64,000 nucleotides of DNA. Origin: Pseudoclavibacter soli DSM 23366. Lineage in GTDB: Bacteria > Actinomycetota > Actinomycetes > Actinomycetales > Microbacteriaceae. The stretch covers positions 311,140 through 375,139 of the forward strand of contig NZ_KE384027.1 of the NCBI RefSeq assembly GCF_000423505.1, read 5' to 3'. The position numbers and the translations under genes are program-made. Every line of letters begins with the position of its first letter. Within the stretch, counting starts at the first letter, position 1. Of the stretch, positions 26,137-33,627 are shown piece after piece. Under the pieces are notes generated by a model. The model searched no databases and had not been told where the DNA came from. It saw only the letters and a program-made list of their open reading frames with translations.

Positions 26137-27065
26137 TGTACGACCTGCTGATCATGCCGTTCGCAGAATATGGGTTCATGGCCCGCGCTCTGCTCGTGCT
26201 GCTCGCTCTGTCGGTCGGGGCCGGGGCGGTAGGCGTGCTGGTGAACCTGCGCGACCTCGAGTTCATCTCTGACGGCCTGGTGCATGCGGTCTTTCCCGGC
26301 GTAGCCGTGGGGGCCGTGTTCTTCTCAAACGACGGCATCACCCTGGGCGCGGCCATCGCCGGCACTGTGGCGGCCGTGGTGCTCACGGTGGCTGCCACAC
26401 GATTCGGCACGGCGGATGCCCCGGTCGCGGTGGTGCTCACCGCCGCGTTCAGCCTGGGTGTGGTGGTGGTCTCGACCAGCAGCTACCCCGGACAGCTCGA
26501 GTCACTGCTGTTCGGCCAGCTGCTCGGCGTGCATCTCGACCAGGTGCGCGACACCGCAGTCATCGCAGTCGTCGTGCTCGTGATGCTGGGGCTCACCCGC
26601 CGCGCGCAGCTGTTTCGAGCCTTCGACCCCGACGGAGCACAGGCAGCGGGCTATCGACCACTGGCCACCGATCTCGTGCTGAACCTCGCCATCGCGCTGG
26701 TGATCGTCGCGGGCTCGCGCGTGATGGGCAACCTGCTGGTGTTGGCCATCCTGATTGTGCCGGCCGCGGCCGCGCGCAATCTCACCCGCACGCTCGCACC
26801 CATGGCCCTCGGTGCCATGGTGATCGCGGGGCTCGGCTCGTGGCTGGGGCTGTCGGTGGCCTTCGATGCTTCGATGCGGCGCGATCTCAGCCTCTCGCCG
26901 AGTGGCACGGTCGTGCTCAGCTTCATTGCGCTCTATGCCCTGTCGCTGGTCTGGCGCGGTGCCATGTGGGTGCTGGGGCGCAGGCGCGCCGGGCGGATGC
27001 CCCAACCTCACCCCGATGCCCCACGCCCCGCAGCCGCGGTGACTCATATTCCCGAGGAGGCATAG
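26136..27065 (+). CDS. znuB: Zinc ABC transporter permease
   Basis: The 309-residue protein has eight or nine helices of the ABC-3 family, including LEFISDGLVHAVFPGVAVGA and the ILIVPAAAARNL coupling region. It starts with ATG overlapping the znuC stop (TGATG), so it is translationally coupled. A short Pro-rich tail ends the protein. A second permease gene follows, implying a heterodimeric channel. Confidence 0.92.
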   Translation: MYDLLIMPFAEYGFMARALLVLLALSVGAGAVGVLVNLRDLEFISDGLVHAVFPGVAVGAVFFSNDGITLGAAIAGTVAAVVLTVAATRFGTADAPVAVVLTAAFSLGVVVVSTSSYPGQLESLLFGQLLGVHLDQVRDTAVIAVVVLVMLGLTRRAQLFRAFDPDGAQAAGYRPLATDLVLNLAIALVIVAGSRVMGNLLVLAILIVPAAAARNLTRTLAPMALGAMVIAGLGSWLGLSVAFDASMRRDLSLSPSGTVVLSFIALYALSLVWRGAMWVLGRRRAGRMPQPHPDAPRPAAAVTHIPEEA

Positions 27066-27886
27066 TGTTCGGCTACTTCGGCCTGGCCTATGTCGAGGCG
27101 GCTCTCGTGGGTGCGCTCGGCGGCCTTGTTGGGCTGCTCGTGGTGCTGCGACGGCGCACGTTCTTCGCAACGGCGCTCACTCACGCGACGTTTCCGGGCG
27201 CGATCGTCGCGGTGCTCGTCGGCTGGAATGTGCTGGTGGGCAACGCCCTGTTCGCCGTGGTGCTGACGCTGCTCATGCTGCTGCTGGCGCGCATCCCCAA
27301 CCAAGGTGCGCAGGTGGCCAGCGGGGTGGTGCTCACCGGCGGATTCGCGCTGGGCACGGTGCTCGAGGGGCTCAACCCATCGCTGCCGGTCAAGGCACAG
27401 TCGTTTCTGGTCGGGTCGATTTTGTCAGTCGATGCCTCGGATGTCGCGGTCGCGGCCGGTCTGCTGGCCGTGGTGGCTGTGGTGATGTGGGCGCTGCGCC
27501 GCCGCCTGCTGTTCTCGAGTTTCGACGTGCAGGGGTATCGAGCGGCGGGCTACCAGCCTTGGGCCGTTGACGCGGTGGTGCTCGTCATCATCACGGTGAC
27601 CGTGGTGGTGCTGATGCCGGCTGTGGGGGCAATTCTGGCCATCGCGATCCTTGCAGCCCCGCCACTGGCCGCACAGATGATCAGTGCCGATGTCACTCGC
27701 ATGGTGTGGCTGTCGCCCACGATCGGGGCGATCTCGGGGGTGGCTGGGCTGCGGGTGTCGGCAACGTGGCCCGTATCTGCGGGTGCCGCGATCGTGCTGG
27801 TGGCCAGCGCGCTGCTGCTGCTGGCGGTACTCGGGCGGTGGGTGGTGCGCACGGAGCGGCGTTATTGGGCACGCAAACACAGCTGA
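27065..27886 (+). CDS. Zinc ABC transporter permease, second subunit
   Basis: This 273-residue ABC-3 permease has TALTHATFPGAIVAVLVGW and AILAIAILAAPPLAAQMI, the same conserved regions as its neighbour but different sequence. The start is GTG 27065 overlapping the previous stop (TAGTG). An ATG-initiated version runs far into znuB and is a shadow. Two permeases with one ATPase are seen in several actinobacterial Zn/Mn clusters. Together they should form the membrane pore of the zinc importer. Confidence 0.9.
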   Translation: MFGYFGLAYVEAALVGALGGLVGLLVVLRRRTFFATALTHATFPGAIVAVLVGWNVLVGNALFAVVLTLLMLLLARIPNQGAQVASGVVLTGGFALGTVLEGLNPSLPVKAQSFLVGSILSVDASDVAVAAGLLAVVAVVMWALRRRLLFSSFDVQGYRAAGYQPWAVDAVVLVIITVTVVVLMPAVGAILAIAILAAPPLAAQMISADVTRMVWLSPTIGAISGVAGLRVSATWPVSAGAAIVLVASALLLLAVLGRWVVRTERRYWARKHS

Positions 27887-27971
27887 TTCGGGGTGTCGGC
27901 TGCTGTGACAAGGTGCGACAATGGAGGCCGTCGGGCCTGACGGCCAGCCACAGCAGTAGGGAGAAGCAGCC

Positions 27972-28370
27972 ATGAACACCGAGACCAAGCGCCGATCCAC
28001 CTGGCAGCAGGCCGCGATTCGCGAAGCCCTCGGCGAGGTCGGTACCTTCATCAGTGCACAGCAGCTGTTTCACCGCATGGCAGATGAGGGCTCGTCAGTC
28101 AGTGTCGCGACGATCTATCGCTCGCTGGCGCGCCTAGCCGAAGACGGGCAGGCCGATGTACACCTCGACCCTGACGGCCAGCAGCTGTTTCGCGCCTGCG
28201 ACACCGCGCATCACCATCACCATCTGATCTGCCGCGAATGCGGTGCCACGGTCGAGATCTCAGCCGACCCTGTCGAGCGCTGGGCGCGCGAGACGGCCGC
28301 CGAGCATGGCTACGTCGCCGAGTCGCACGTGATCGACATCATCGGGCTGTGCCCCGACTGCGCTCGCTGA
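27972..28370 (+). CDS. zur: Zinc uptake regulator, Fur family
   Basis: The 132-residue protein has a winged helix with SVATIYRSLARLAEDGQ, a HHHHHLICREC metal site and a C-terminal CPDC, giving the structural zinc Cys4 site of Fur proteins. Gene content (znu operon, zinc-free ribosomal proteins) supports Zur over Fur. It likely binds the two operators at 20984 and 24229. The leader holds a GGCCGTC/GACGGCC hairpin at 27926-27945 just after a GACAAT box. GGGAGAAG precedes the ATG. Confidence 0.92.
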   Translation: MNTETKRRSTWQQAAIREALGEVGTFISAQQLFHRMADEGSSVSVATIYRSLARLAEDGQADVHLDPDGQQLFRACDTAHHHHHLICRECGATVEISADPVERWARETAAEHGYVAESHVIDIIGLCPDCAR

Positions 28371-28393
28371 GCTGAGTGCTGGGGCTGGTGTGG

Positions 28394-28428
28394 GCGCGCA
28401 TGATTTCAACGGCGCGCGCATGATTTCA
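28394..28428. promoter_or_regulatory. 15-bp direct repeats with 20-bp spacing between zur and rpmB
   Basis: GCGCGCATGATTTCA occurs exactly at 28394-28408 and 28414-28428, two helical turns apart. The ATGATTTCA part resembles half of known actinobacterial Zur sites, but it differs from the two operators in this window. It may be an operator for the rpmB operon; this is weak. Confidence 0.4.
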
Positions 28429-28517
28429 CCATTGAGAGAGTGATGGGGGTGAAATGCAGCGCATCCTGTCGAGATCGTGCGCGGGCGACAGGGCGCGCAG
28501 GCGAGCGAACGCTCGCA

Positions 28518-28547
28518 TTGCGCGCAGGCGGGCGGATCCCATAGACT
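28518..28547 (+). promoter_or_regulatory. Promoter of the rpmB-rpmG-rpsN operon
   Basis: TTGCGC (28518-28523) and TAGACT (28542-28547) with 18 bases between form a good vegetative promoter. The resulting leader of about 107 bases holds two hairpins, GCACCG/CGGTGC (28581-28602) and AGTCACCC/GGGTGGCT (28623-28643), before AGGAGG. The second lies close enough to affect ribosome access. Confidence 0.6.
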
Positions 28548-28661
28548 AACAAGGTTGCAGATCTTCCACGTCTGCATCGTGCACCGCGGAACCCCACGGT
28601 GCGCCGACAAGAGATCTTGGGCAGTCACCCCGCCAGGGTGGCTGCGGTACAGGAGGAAACC

Positions 28662-28897
28662 ATGGCAGCAGTGTGCCAGGTGACCGGCGCCACTCCCGGC
28701 TTCGGTCACTCAATTTCACACTCACACCGGCGCAACAAGCGTCGGTTCGATCCCAACGTGCAGAAGAAGACTTACTTCGTGCCTTCACTGCGCCGCAAAG
28801 TGACGCTGAACGTCTCGGCCAAGGGCATCAAGGTAATTGACTCCCGCGGCATCGATGCCGTTGTGCAGGAGCTCATCGCGAACGGGGTGAAGCTCTG

Positions 28898-28898
<1 letters not shown>
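28662..28898 (+). CDS. rpmB: 50S ribosomal protein L28, zinc-free form
   Basis: The 78-residue protein begins [20 protein letters not shown] and has [14 protein letters not shown], typical L28. Only one Cys remains (residue 5) of the four that bind zinc in the C+ form, so it is the C- type. AGGAGGAAACC precedes the ATG. Its TGA overlaps the start of rpmG. C- L28, L33 and S14 in one operon next to zur is a known zinc-sparing arrangement, though here they could be the only copies. Confidence 0.96.
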
Positions 28899-29065
<167 letters not shown>

Positions 29066-29068
29066 GTA

Positions 29069-29374
29069 ATGGCTAAGAAGAGCAAGATTGCGCGCAACGA
29101 GCAGCGCAAAGAGATTGTGGCGCGTTACGCCGAGAAGCGTGCAGCCCTCAAGAAGCAGCTGATCGACCCCAACTCGACCGACGAGCAGCGCGAAGAGGCT
29201 CGCGTGGGCCTGCAGAAGCTGCCCCGCAACGCCTCGCCCGTGCGTGTGCGTGGTCGCGATGCCATCGATGGCCGTCCCCGGGGCTTCCTGAGCTCCTACG
29301 GCATCTCCCGTGTGCGCTTCCGCGAGGCCGCACACCGCGGCGAGTTGCCCGGCATCACCAAGTCCAGCTGGTAG
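29069..29374 (+). CDS. rpsN: 30S ribosomal protein S14, zinc-independent long form
   Basis: The 101-residue protein has the long S14 layout: [40 protein letters not shown] and the C-terminal [18 protein letters not shown]. The short zinc-binding S14 has 61 residues and CxxC motifs; both are absent here. It assembles into the head of the small subunit. It ends the rpmB-rpmG-rpsN operon. Confidence 0.97.
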   Translation: MAKKSKIARNEQRKEIVARYAEKRAALKKQLIDPNSTDEQREEARVGLQKLPRNASPVRVRGRDAIDGRPRGFLSSYGISRVRFREAAHRGELPGITKSSW

Positions 29375-29456
29375 CGTGAATGGCGCTCAGATGATTAGTC
29401 TGGGCACCAGCCGCCTACGGCAAGCCAACAATTGAACCGAAATCTAGGGAGACCAA

Positions 29457-29747
29457 ATGGCTGACAAGACTCTGAACCGCAGCGAGCTCGTTGCCGAGGT
29501 TGCAAAGAAGACCGGCGAAACCCAGACCGCCGTCAACGGCGTGCTCGACGCCGTCTTCGAGACCGTCGCAGCGAACATCGCCGAGGGTGTCAAGGTGACC
29601 GTGCCCGGCTGGATCGCTTTCGAGCGCACCGACCGCGCCGCACGCACCGGCCGCAACCCGCAGACCGGCGAGACCCTCAACATCCCCGCCAGCAAGGGCG
29701 TGAAGGTGTCGGCGGGCAGCAAGCTCAAGGCCGCGGTCAAGAAGTAA
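29457..29747 (+). CDS. hup: DNA-binding protein HU
   Basis: The 96-residue protein starts MADKTLNRSELVAEVAKKTG. The DNA-binding arm region runs through RTGRNPQTGETLNIPASKGV and contains the conserved RNPxTGE and intercalating Pro. It bends and compacts DNA as a dimer. It lacks the Lys/Ala-rich tail of mycobacterial HupB. TAGGGAGACC is the ribosome site. A clear terminator follows, so it is monocistronic. Confidence 0.97.
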   Translation: MADKTLNRSELVAEVAKKTGETQTAVNGVLDAVFETVAANIAEGVKVTVPGWIAFERTDRAARTGRNPQTGETLNIPASKGVKVSAGSKLKAAVKK

Positions 29748-29767
29748 TCTCTGACCTCGTTCAAACG

Positions 29768-29801
29768 AAACGGGGCGTGCCTTCGGGTGCGCCCCGTTTT
29801 C
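29768..29801 (+). terminator. Rho-independent terminator of hup
   Basis: AAACGGGGCG (29768-29777) pairs with CGCCCCGTTT (29790-29799), followed by TTTTC. It lies 20 bases after the HU stop. Confidence 0.85.
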
Positions 29802-29932
29802 GTGTCTGTCGGCGGGTTTTCGGGGTCGTGCGCGGGCCCGACTGGTTCTACACAGGCGCAGGATGGGGTACAGAACGTCCACAGCCCGTGCCAGCGTCAG
29901 CTGCCTGTGGCCGAGGCGGGTAGGCTGGTGTG

Positions 29933-31927
29933 GTGCAGCGCAGAACCCTCCTCTCTCTGATCGTCGGCGTCATCGCCACCGGAATCGGTCTGGTACTCGC
30001 ACTCGTGCACGGCGGTGCCGCCGCGCCCAACCTGCTGCTCGACCCGGGGCCTCTGGTGCGCTGGGGGCTGCCCGCGGTCAAGGCCGTGCACAACATCGCC
30101 ATGGCAGTCACCATCGGCGCGTTGAGTCTCGCAGTGTGGGCGCTGTCACCACGCTGGAAGGCCGCGTACGAACGCGCCTTTTCGATCGCAGCCATCTCGG
30201 CCTCCATCTGGACGATCAGTGCGCTGCTGACGGCCATCCTCACGTATATCTCGATTGACGTCGATGCCTGGGGCAGCGACACATTCGGGCAGCGCCTGTG
30301 GCTGTTTCTCACTCAGGTCAACCTCGGCGAGTCGTGGCTGGTCGTCATCATCATCGCCGCAGTCGTCACCGTGCTCGCGGCCTTCGTGCGTGGCCCGGTC
30401 GGTGTGCTCTTCGTGGCGCTGGCGGCCTACATCGGCATCATCCCGCTCGCAGCCAGCGGCCATGCGAGCGGCACTGCCGGCCACAACCTCGCGGTCAGTG
30501 GCATGTTGCTGCACCTGGCCGGCTCATCGATGTGGCTCGGCGGGCTCGTCGCACTAGCGTTGATCGGGCCCAAGCTCGGTGACAACCTGCAGGCGGTCAC
30601 CCAGCGCTACTCATCGATGGCGCTGCCCTCATTCATCGTCGTGGTGTTCTCGGGCGTGGTCAACGCGTGGCTGCGCGTCGGCAGCCTCGACAACCTCTTC
30701 GGCACCTCATACGGTCAGATCATCATCTGGAAGACGATCGGTCTGCTGCTGCTCGGCACCGCGGGTGCTATAAACCGGCTGCGTCTGGTCAACCGCCTGG
30801 CCGACTCCACCCGTGCGCGCTCCACCTTCGGCTGGATCGTCGCCTGCGAGTTTGCGGTCATGGGGCTGGTCTCTGGCTTCTCAGCGGCATTGGCTCGCAC
30901 GGCCACACCCGTGCCACAAGAACTCACCAGCGACCCCACGCCCGCTGAGATTCTCACGGGTGAGCCCGTGCCCCCGGCGCCGCATTGGTACACGTGGTTC
31001 ACCGACTGGAGCATCGACCCGCTGTGGCTGACCGTCGGCGTGTTCGCCATCTTCTTCTACCTCGCCGGTGCTTGGCGACTGCACCGCCGCGGCGACCGCT
31101 GGCCGTGGCATCGCACGCTGCTCTGGATCATCGGCATGCTGATTCTGATTCTGGTCACCAACGGCGGCACCAACCTCTACCAGACCTACCTGTTCAGCGT
31201 GCACATGACCATGCACATGGTGCTCACCATGGTGATTCCGCTGTTCCTCGTGCTCGGTGCCCCGGTGACCCTCTCCATGCGTGCGATCACCGCGCGCACC
31301 GATGGCTCGAAGGGCGGCCGCGAATGGATTCTCTGGGCAGTTCACTGCCCATGGGGGCAGTTCGTCGCGCGCCCGGTGGTGGCTGCCTTCATCTTCGCCT
31401 TCTCGCTGATCGTGTTCTACTACACGCCGCTGTTCGGCTGGGCCACCCGTGATCACTTGGGACACGAGTGGATGGTGCTGCACTTCTTGATGGCCGGCTA
31501 CCTGTTCGTGCAGTCGCTGATCGGTATCGACCCGGGGCCCAAACGCCCGCCATACGCCGTGCGTCTGTTGTTCTTGGTGGTCACCATGGCTTTCCACGCC
31601 TTCTTCGGGGTGTTCATGATGATGGGCACCGGTCTGCTCGAGGCTGACTGGTACGGTGCCACCGGCCGCACTTGGGGGCAGAGTGCGCTGCTCGACCAAC
31701 AAGAGGGCGGTGCAATCGCTTGGGGCATCGGCGAGTTCCCGACCCTGATTCTCGCCGTGGTGGTGGGCATTCTGTGGGCGCGCAGCGATGACCGCGAGAA
31801 GAAGCGCATCGACCGCAACGCCGACCGCACCGACGACGCCGAGCTCAACGCATACAACGAGATGCTCGCCCGCATGCAAAAGCGCGATACCGAGACGCAG
31901 CCCGAGCCCACGCCACGCGATGAGTGA
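29933..31927 (+). CDS. Cytochrome c oxidase assembly protein: CopD-like domain fused to CtaG
   Basis: The 664-residue membrane protein has about fifteen helices. The first half (to about 330) is a copper-resistance D (CopD) domain with HNIAMAVTIGALSLA, SGHASGTAGHNLAVSGMLLH and MWLGGLVALA. The second half is CtaG (caa3_CtaG) with HMTMHMVLTMVIPLFLVLGA and MAFHAFFGVFMMM, whose His/Met could carry copper. The fusion is typical of actinobacteria and supplies Cu to cytochrome oxidase. TAGGCT at 29921-29926 lies six bases before GTG 29933; another GTG is three bases upstream. The charged C-terminal tail overlaps the helicase gene by eight bases. Confidence 0.9.
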   Translation: MQRRTLLSLIVGVIATGIGLVLALVHGGAAAPNLLLDPGPLVRWGLPAVKAVHNIAMAVTIGALSLAVWALSPRWKAAYERAFSIAAISASIWTISALLTAILTYISIDVDAWGSDTFGQRLWLFLTQVNLGESWLVVIIIAAVVTVLAAFVRGPVGVLFVALAAYIGIIPLAASGHASGTAGHNLAVSGMLLHLAGSSMWLGGLVALALIGPKLGDNLQAVTQRYSSMALPSFIVVVFSGVVNAWLRVGSLDNLFGTSYGQIIIWKTIGLLLLGTAGAINRLRLVNRLADSTRARSTFGWIVACEFAVMGLVSGFSAALARTATPVPQELTSDPTPAEILTGEPVPPAPHWYTWFTDWSIDPLWLTVGVFAIFFYLAGAWRLHRRGDRWPWHRTLLWIIGMLILILVTNGGTNLYQTYLFSVHMTMHMVLTMVIPLFLVLGAPVTLSMRAITARTDGSKGGREWILWAVHCPWGQFVARPVVAAFIFAFSLIVFYYTPLFGWATRDHLGHEWMVLHFLMAGYLFVQSLIGIDPGPKRPPYAVRLLFLVVTMAFHAFFGVFMMMGTGLLEADWYGATGRTWGQSALLDQQEGGAIAWGIGEFPTLILAVVVGILWARSDDREKKRIDRNADRTDDAELNAYNEMLARMQKRDTETQPEPTPRDE

Positions 31928-33248
31928 CGGTCTCGAGGCGCCCGCCGCCGGCGCTGCCGAGCCAGGCGAGATCACACTCACCAGCGAGCAGCAGGCGGTC
32001 ATCGACGCCGCCCTGCGCGGGCAGAGCCTGTTCGTTACCGGTCGCGCCGGCACCGGTAAATCCACCCTGCTAACCCGCATGCTCGACGAACTGCCCGGCA
32101 AAACGGTGGTGTGCGCGCCCACCGGGGTGGCCGCACTCAACGTGGGCGGGCAGACCATCCACTCGCTGTTCGGGCTGCGCGTCGGCATTCAAGACGTCTC
32201 ACGCATCTCGCGCTACCTGCGCGACGAGACCCGCGAGGTGCTCGCCGCGGTCGACACTGTGATCATCGACGAGGTCTCGATGGTGTCGGCCGACCTGCTC
32301 GACGGCATCGATCGCACGCTGCGCCTGGCCAAGCGCCGCAACCGCACACCCTTCGGCGGGGTACAGCTGATCATGTTCGGCGACCCCTACCAGCTCGCGC
32401 CCGTGCCACCGCGCTCGCCCGACGAGAAGGCCTTCTACCGCGAGCACTACGCCAGCCAGTGGTTCTTCGACGCGCACGTGTGGGCCGAGGCCACAGTCAG
32501 CGTCTACGAGCTGACCAGCATCCATCGGCAGCGTCACGACGGATTCAAGCAGCTGCTCAACGCTGTGCGCGAGGGCACCGTGCCCGACCACTGGCTCGCC
32601 CGACTCAACCAGATCGGCCACCGCACCCCGGCCGAGGGCGAGCCCATCATCACCCTGGCGACCACCAACCGCATCGTCGACGAGCGCAACCGTGCCGAGC
32701 TCGCGCGACTGCCCGGCAAAGCCAAGACCGTGCGGGCACAGGTCGAGGGCGACTTCGGCAACGCGTTTCCGGCTGATCCCGAGCTCGAACTCAAAGTCGA
32801 CGCGCAGGTGATGTTTCTGCGCAACGACCCCGACGGGCGCTGGGTCAATGGCTCCATCGGCACGGTGGTGAGCATCCGCCCCGACAAAGTGGTGGTCGAG
32901 CTCGACGGCCAAGACGTCGAAGTCGAGCCCGTGGTGTGGGAGCGTTACGAATACACCTTCGACCCCGACGCCAAGACCATCGAGCAAGACCAGATCGGTG
33001 AGTTCACCCAGCTGCCGCTGCGCCTGGCGTGGGCAGTGACCGTACACAAGTCGCAGGGGCAGACCTACGATCGAGCCGTGGTCGACCTCGGCTCCCGCGC
33101 CTTCAGCCCCGGCCAAACCTATGTGGCGCTCAGCCGACTGACCACGCTCGACGGGCTGTACCTCGCCCGGCCGATTCGCCAGGGTGACATCATCGTTGAC
33201 GAGCGGGTGCTCGAGTTTATGAAGACCGCCTCAGCCCCGATGTTCTAG
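31920..33248 (+). CDS. PIF1-like AAA family ATPase/helicase
   Basis: The 442-residue protein has Walker A GRAGTGKST, CAPTGVAALNVGGQTIHSLF (motif Ia), Walker B VIIDEVSMVSADLLD, GDPYQLAPV, and the C-terminal UvrD/PIF1 segment AWAVTVHKSQGQTYDR with YVALSRLTTLDGLYL. This order matches the PIF1/RecD2-like superfamily 1B helicases, 5'-3' DNA unwinding enzymes. An SH3-like domain (about residues 295-345) sits before the last motif. The start overlaps the ctaG stop. It is a stand-alone housekeeping-type helicase in many actinobacteria. Confidence 0.9.
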   Translation: MSDGLEAPAAGAAEPGEITLTSEQQAVIDAALRGQSLFVTGRAGTGKSTLLTRMLDELPGKTVVCAPTGVAALNVGGQTIHSLFGLRVGIQDVSRISRYLRDETREVLAAVDTVIIDEVSMVSADLLDGIDRTLRLAKRRNRTPFGGVQLIMFGDPYQLAPVPPRSPDEKAFYREHYASQWFFDAHVWAEATVSVYELTSIHRQRHDGFKQLLNAVREGTVPDHWLARLNQIGHRTPAEGEPIITLATTNRIVDERNRAELARLPGKAKTVRAQVEGDFGNAFPADPELELKVDAQVMFLRNDPDGRWVNGSIGTVVSIRPDKVVVELDGQDVEVEPVVWERYEYTFDPDAKTIEQDQIGEFTQLPLRLAWAVTVHKSQGQTYDRAVVDLGSRAFSPGQTYVALSRLTTLDGLYLARPIRQGDIIVDERVLEFMKTASAPMF

Positions 33249-33280
33249 CCGCTTCGCAGGCTGGTGGGTCGACGGCGCGG

Positions 33281-33325
33281 GGTGAGTGGGCATCCATGCA
33301 TGGGGCCGCCGGATACCCACTCACC
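33281..33325. repeat. Palindromic stem-loop after the helicase gene
   Basis: Arms GGTGAGTGGGCATCC (33281-33295) and GGATACCCACTCACC (33311-33325) pair at 14 of 15 positions around a 15-base loop. No T-run follows. The architecture is like the other intergenic palindromes of this window but the sequence is different. Confidence 0.65.
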
Positions 33326-33346
33326 AGGGCTCAAAACCGCACCTTG

Positions 33347-33627
33347 GTACAATGGGTAACGAGCTGCACCTGAGCGGGTCGTCCGACACGGCCGATTTCG
33401 GGGCCCGAACACCGGGCACCGCGCCTGCAGCTGGCGGAAGTCGAACCGCGGGAAAGCCCCGCGGTCGCCCGCGGCACTGTTGCCGAAGTGTGATCCCGCG
33501 CCCGATGCGCCTGGTGATCGCCCGGCGATTTTCACCGTCCATGTTGCCCCCGTCATGGAAATTCCTGACGAGACTCTGCAACGTCGACGCAGCCGTTCCG
33601 TCCCGAGTTCAGCGAACAGAGGTCAGA
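33347..33627 (+). promoter_or_regulatory. Promoter and long structured 5' leader of the MHS transporter (candidate riboswitch or other cis-RNA)
   Basis: TACAAT (33347-33352) is a good -10 box, giving a leader of about 270 bases. It contains AGCTGCA/TGCAGCT closing a domain at about 33363-33436, GCCCG/CGGGC, a GC-rich CCGCGGG-AAAG-CCCCGCGG hairpin, CGGCA-CTGT-TGCCG, a GGTGATCGC/GCGATTTTCACC hairpin (33513-33536) and GTCA/TGAC near 33558-33575. The string CCCGCGGCACTGT recalls part of the cobalamin riboswitch, but the other conserved pieces are absent. The open frame running through it lacks a usable start. Confidence 0.5.

Noticed and set aside
33347-33540. Cobalamin riboswitch
   Set aside because: Only the CCCGCGGCACTGT-like string matches; the GGTGnnAATCC-type loop and downstream kissing-loop element are absent, so I report only an unassigned leader.
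33286-33627. In-frame upstream extension of the MHS transporter
   Set aside because: The extension has no homology or ribosome site, its internal ATG 33352 lies in the -10 box, and the region is better explained as a structured leader.
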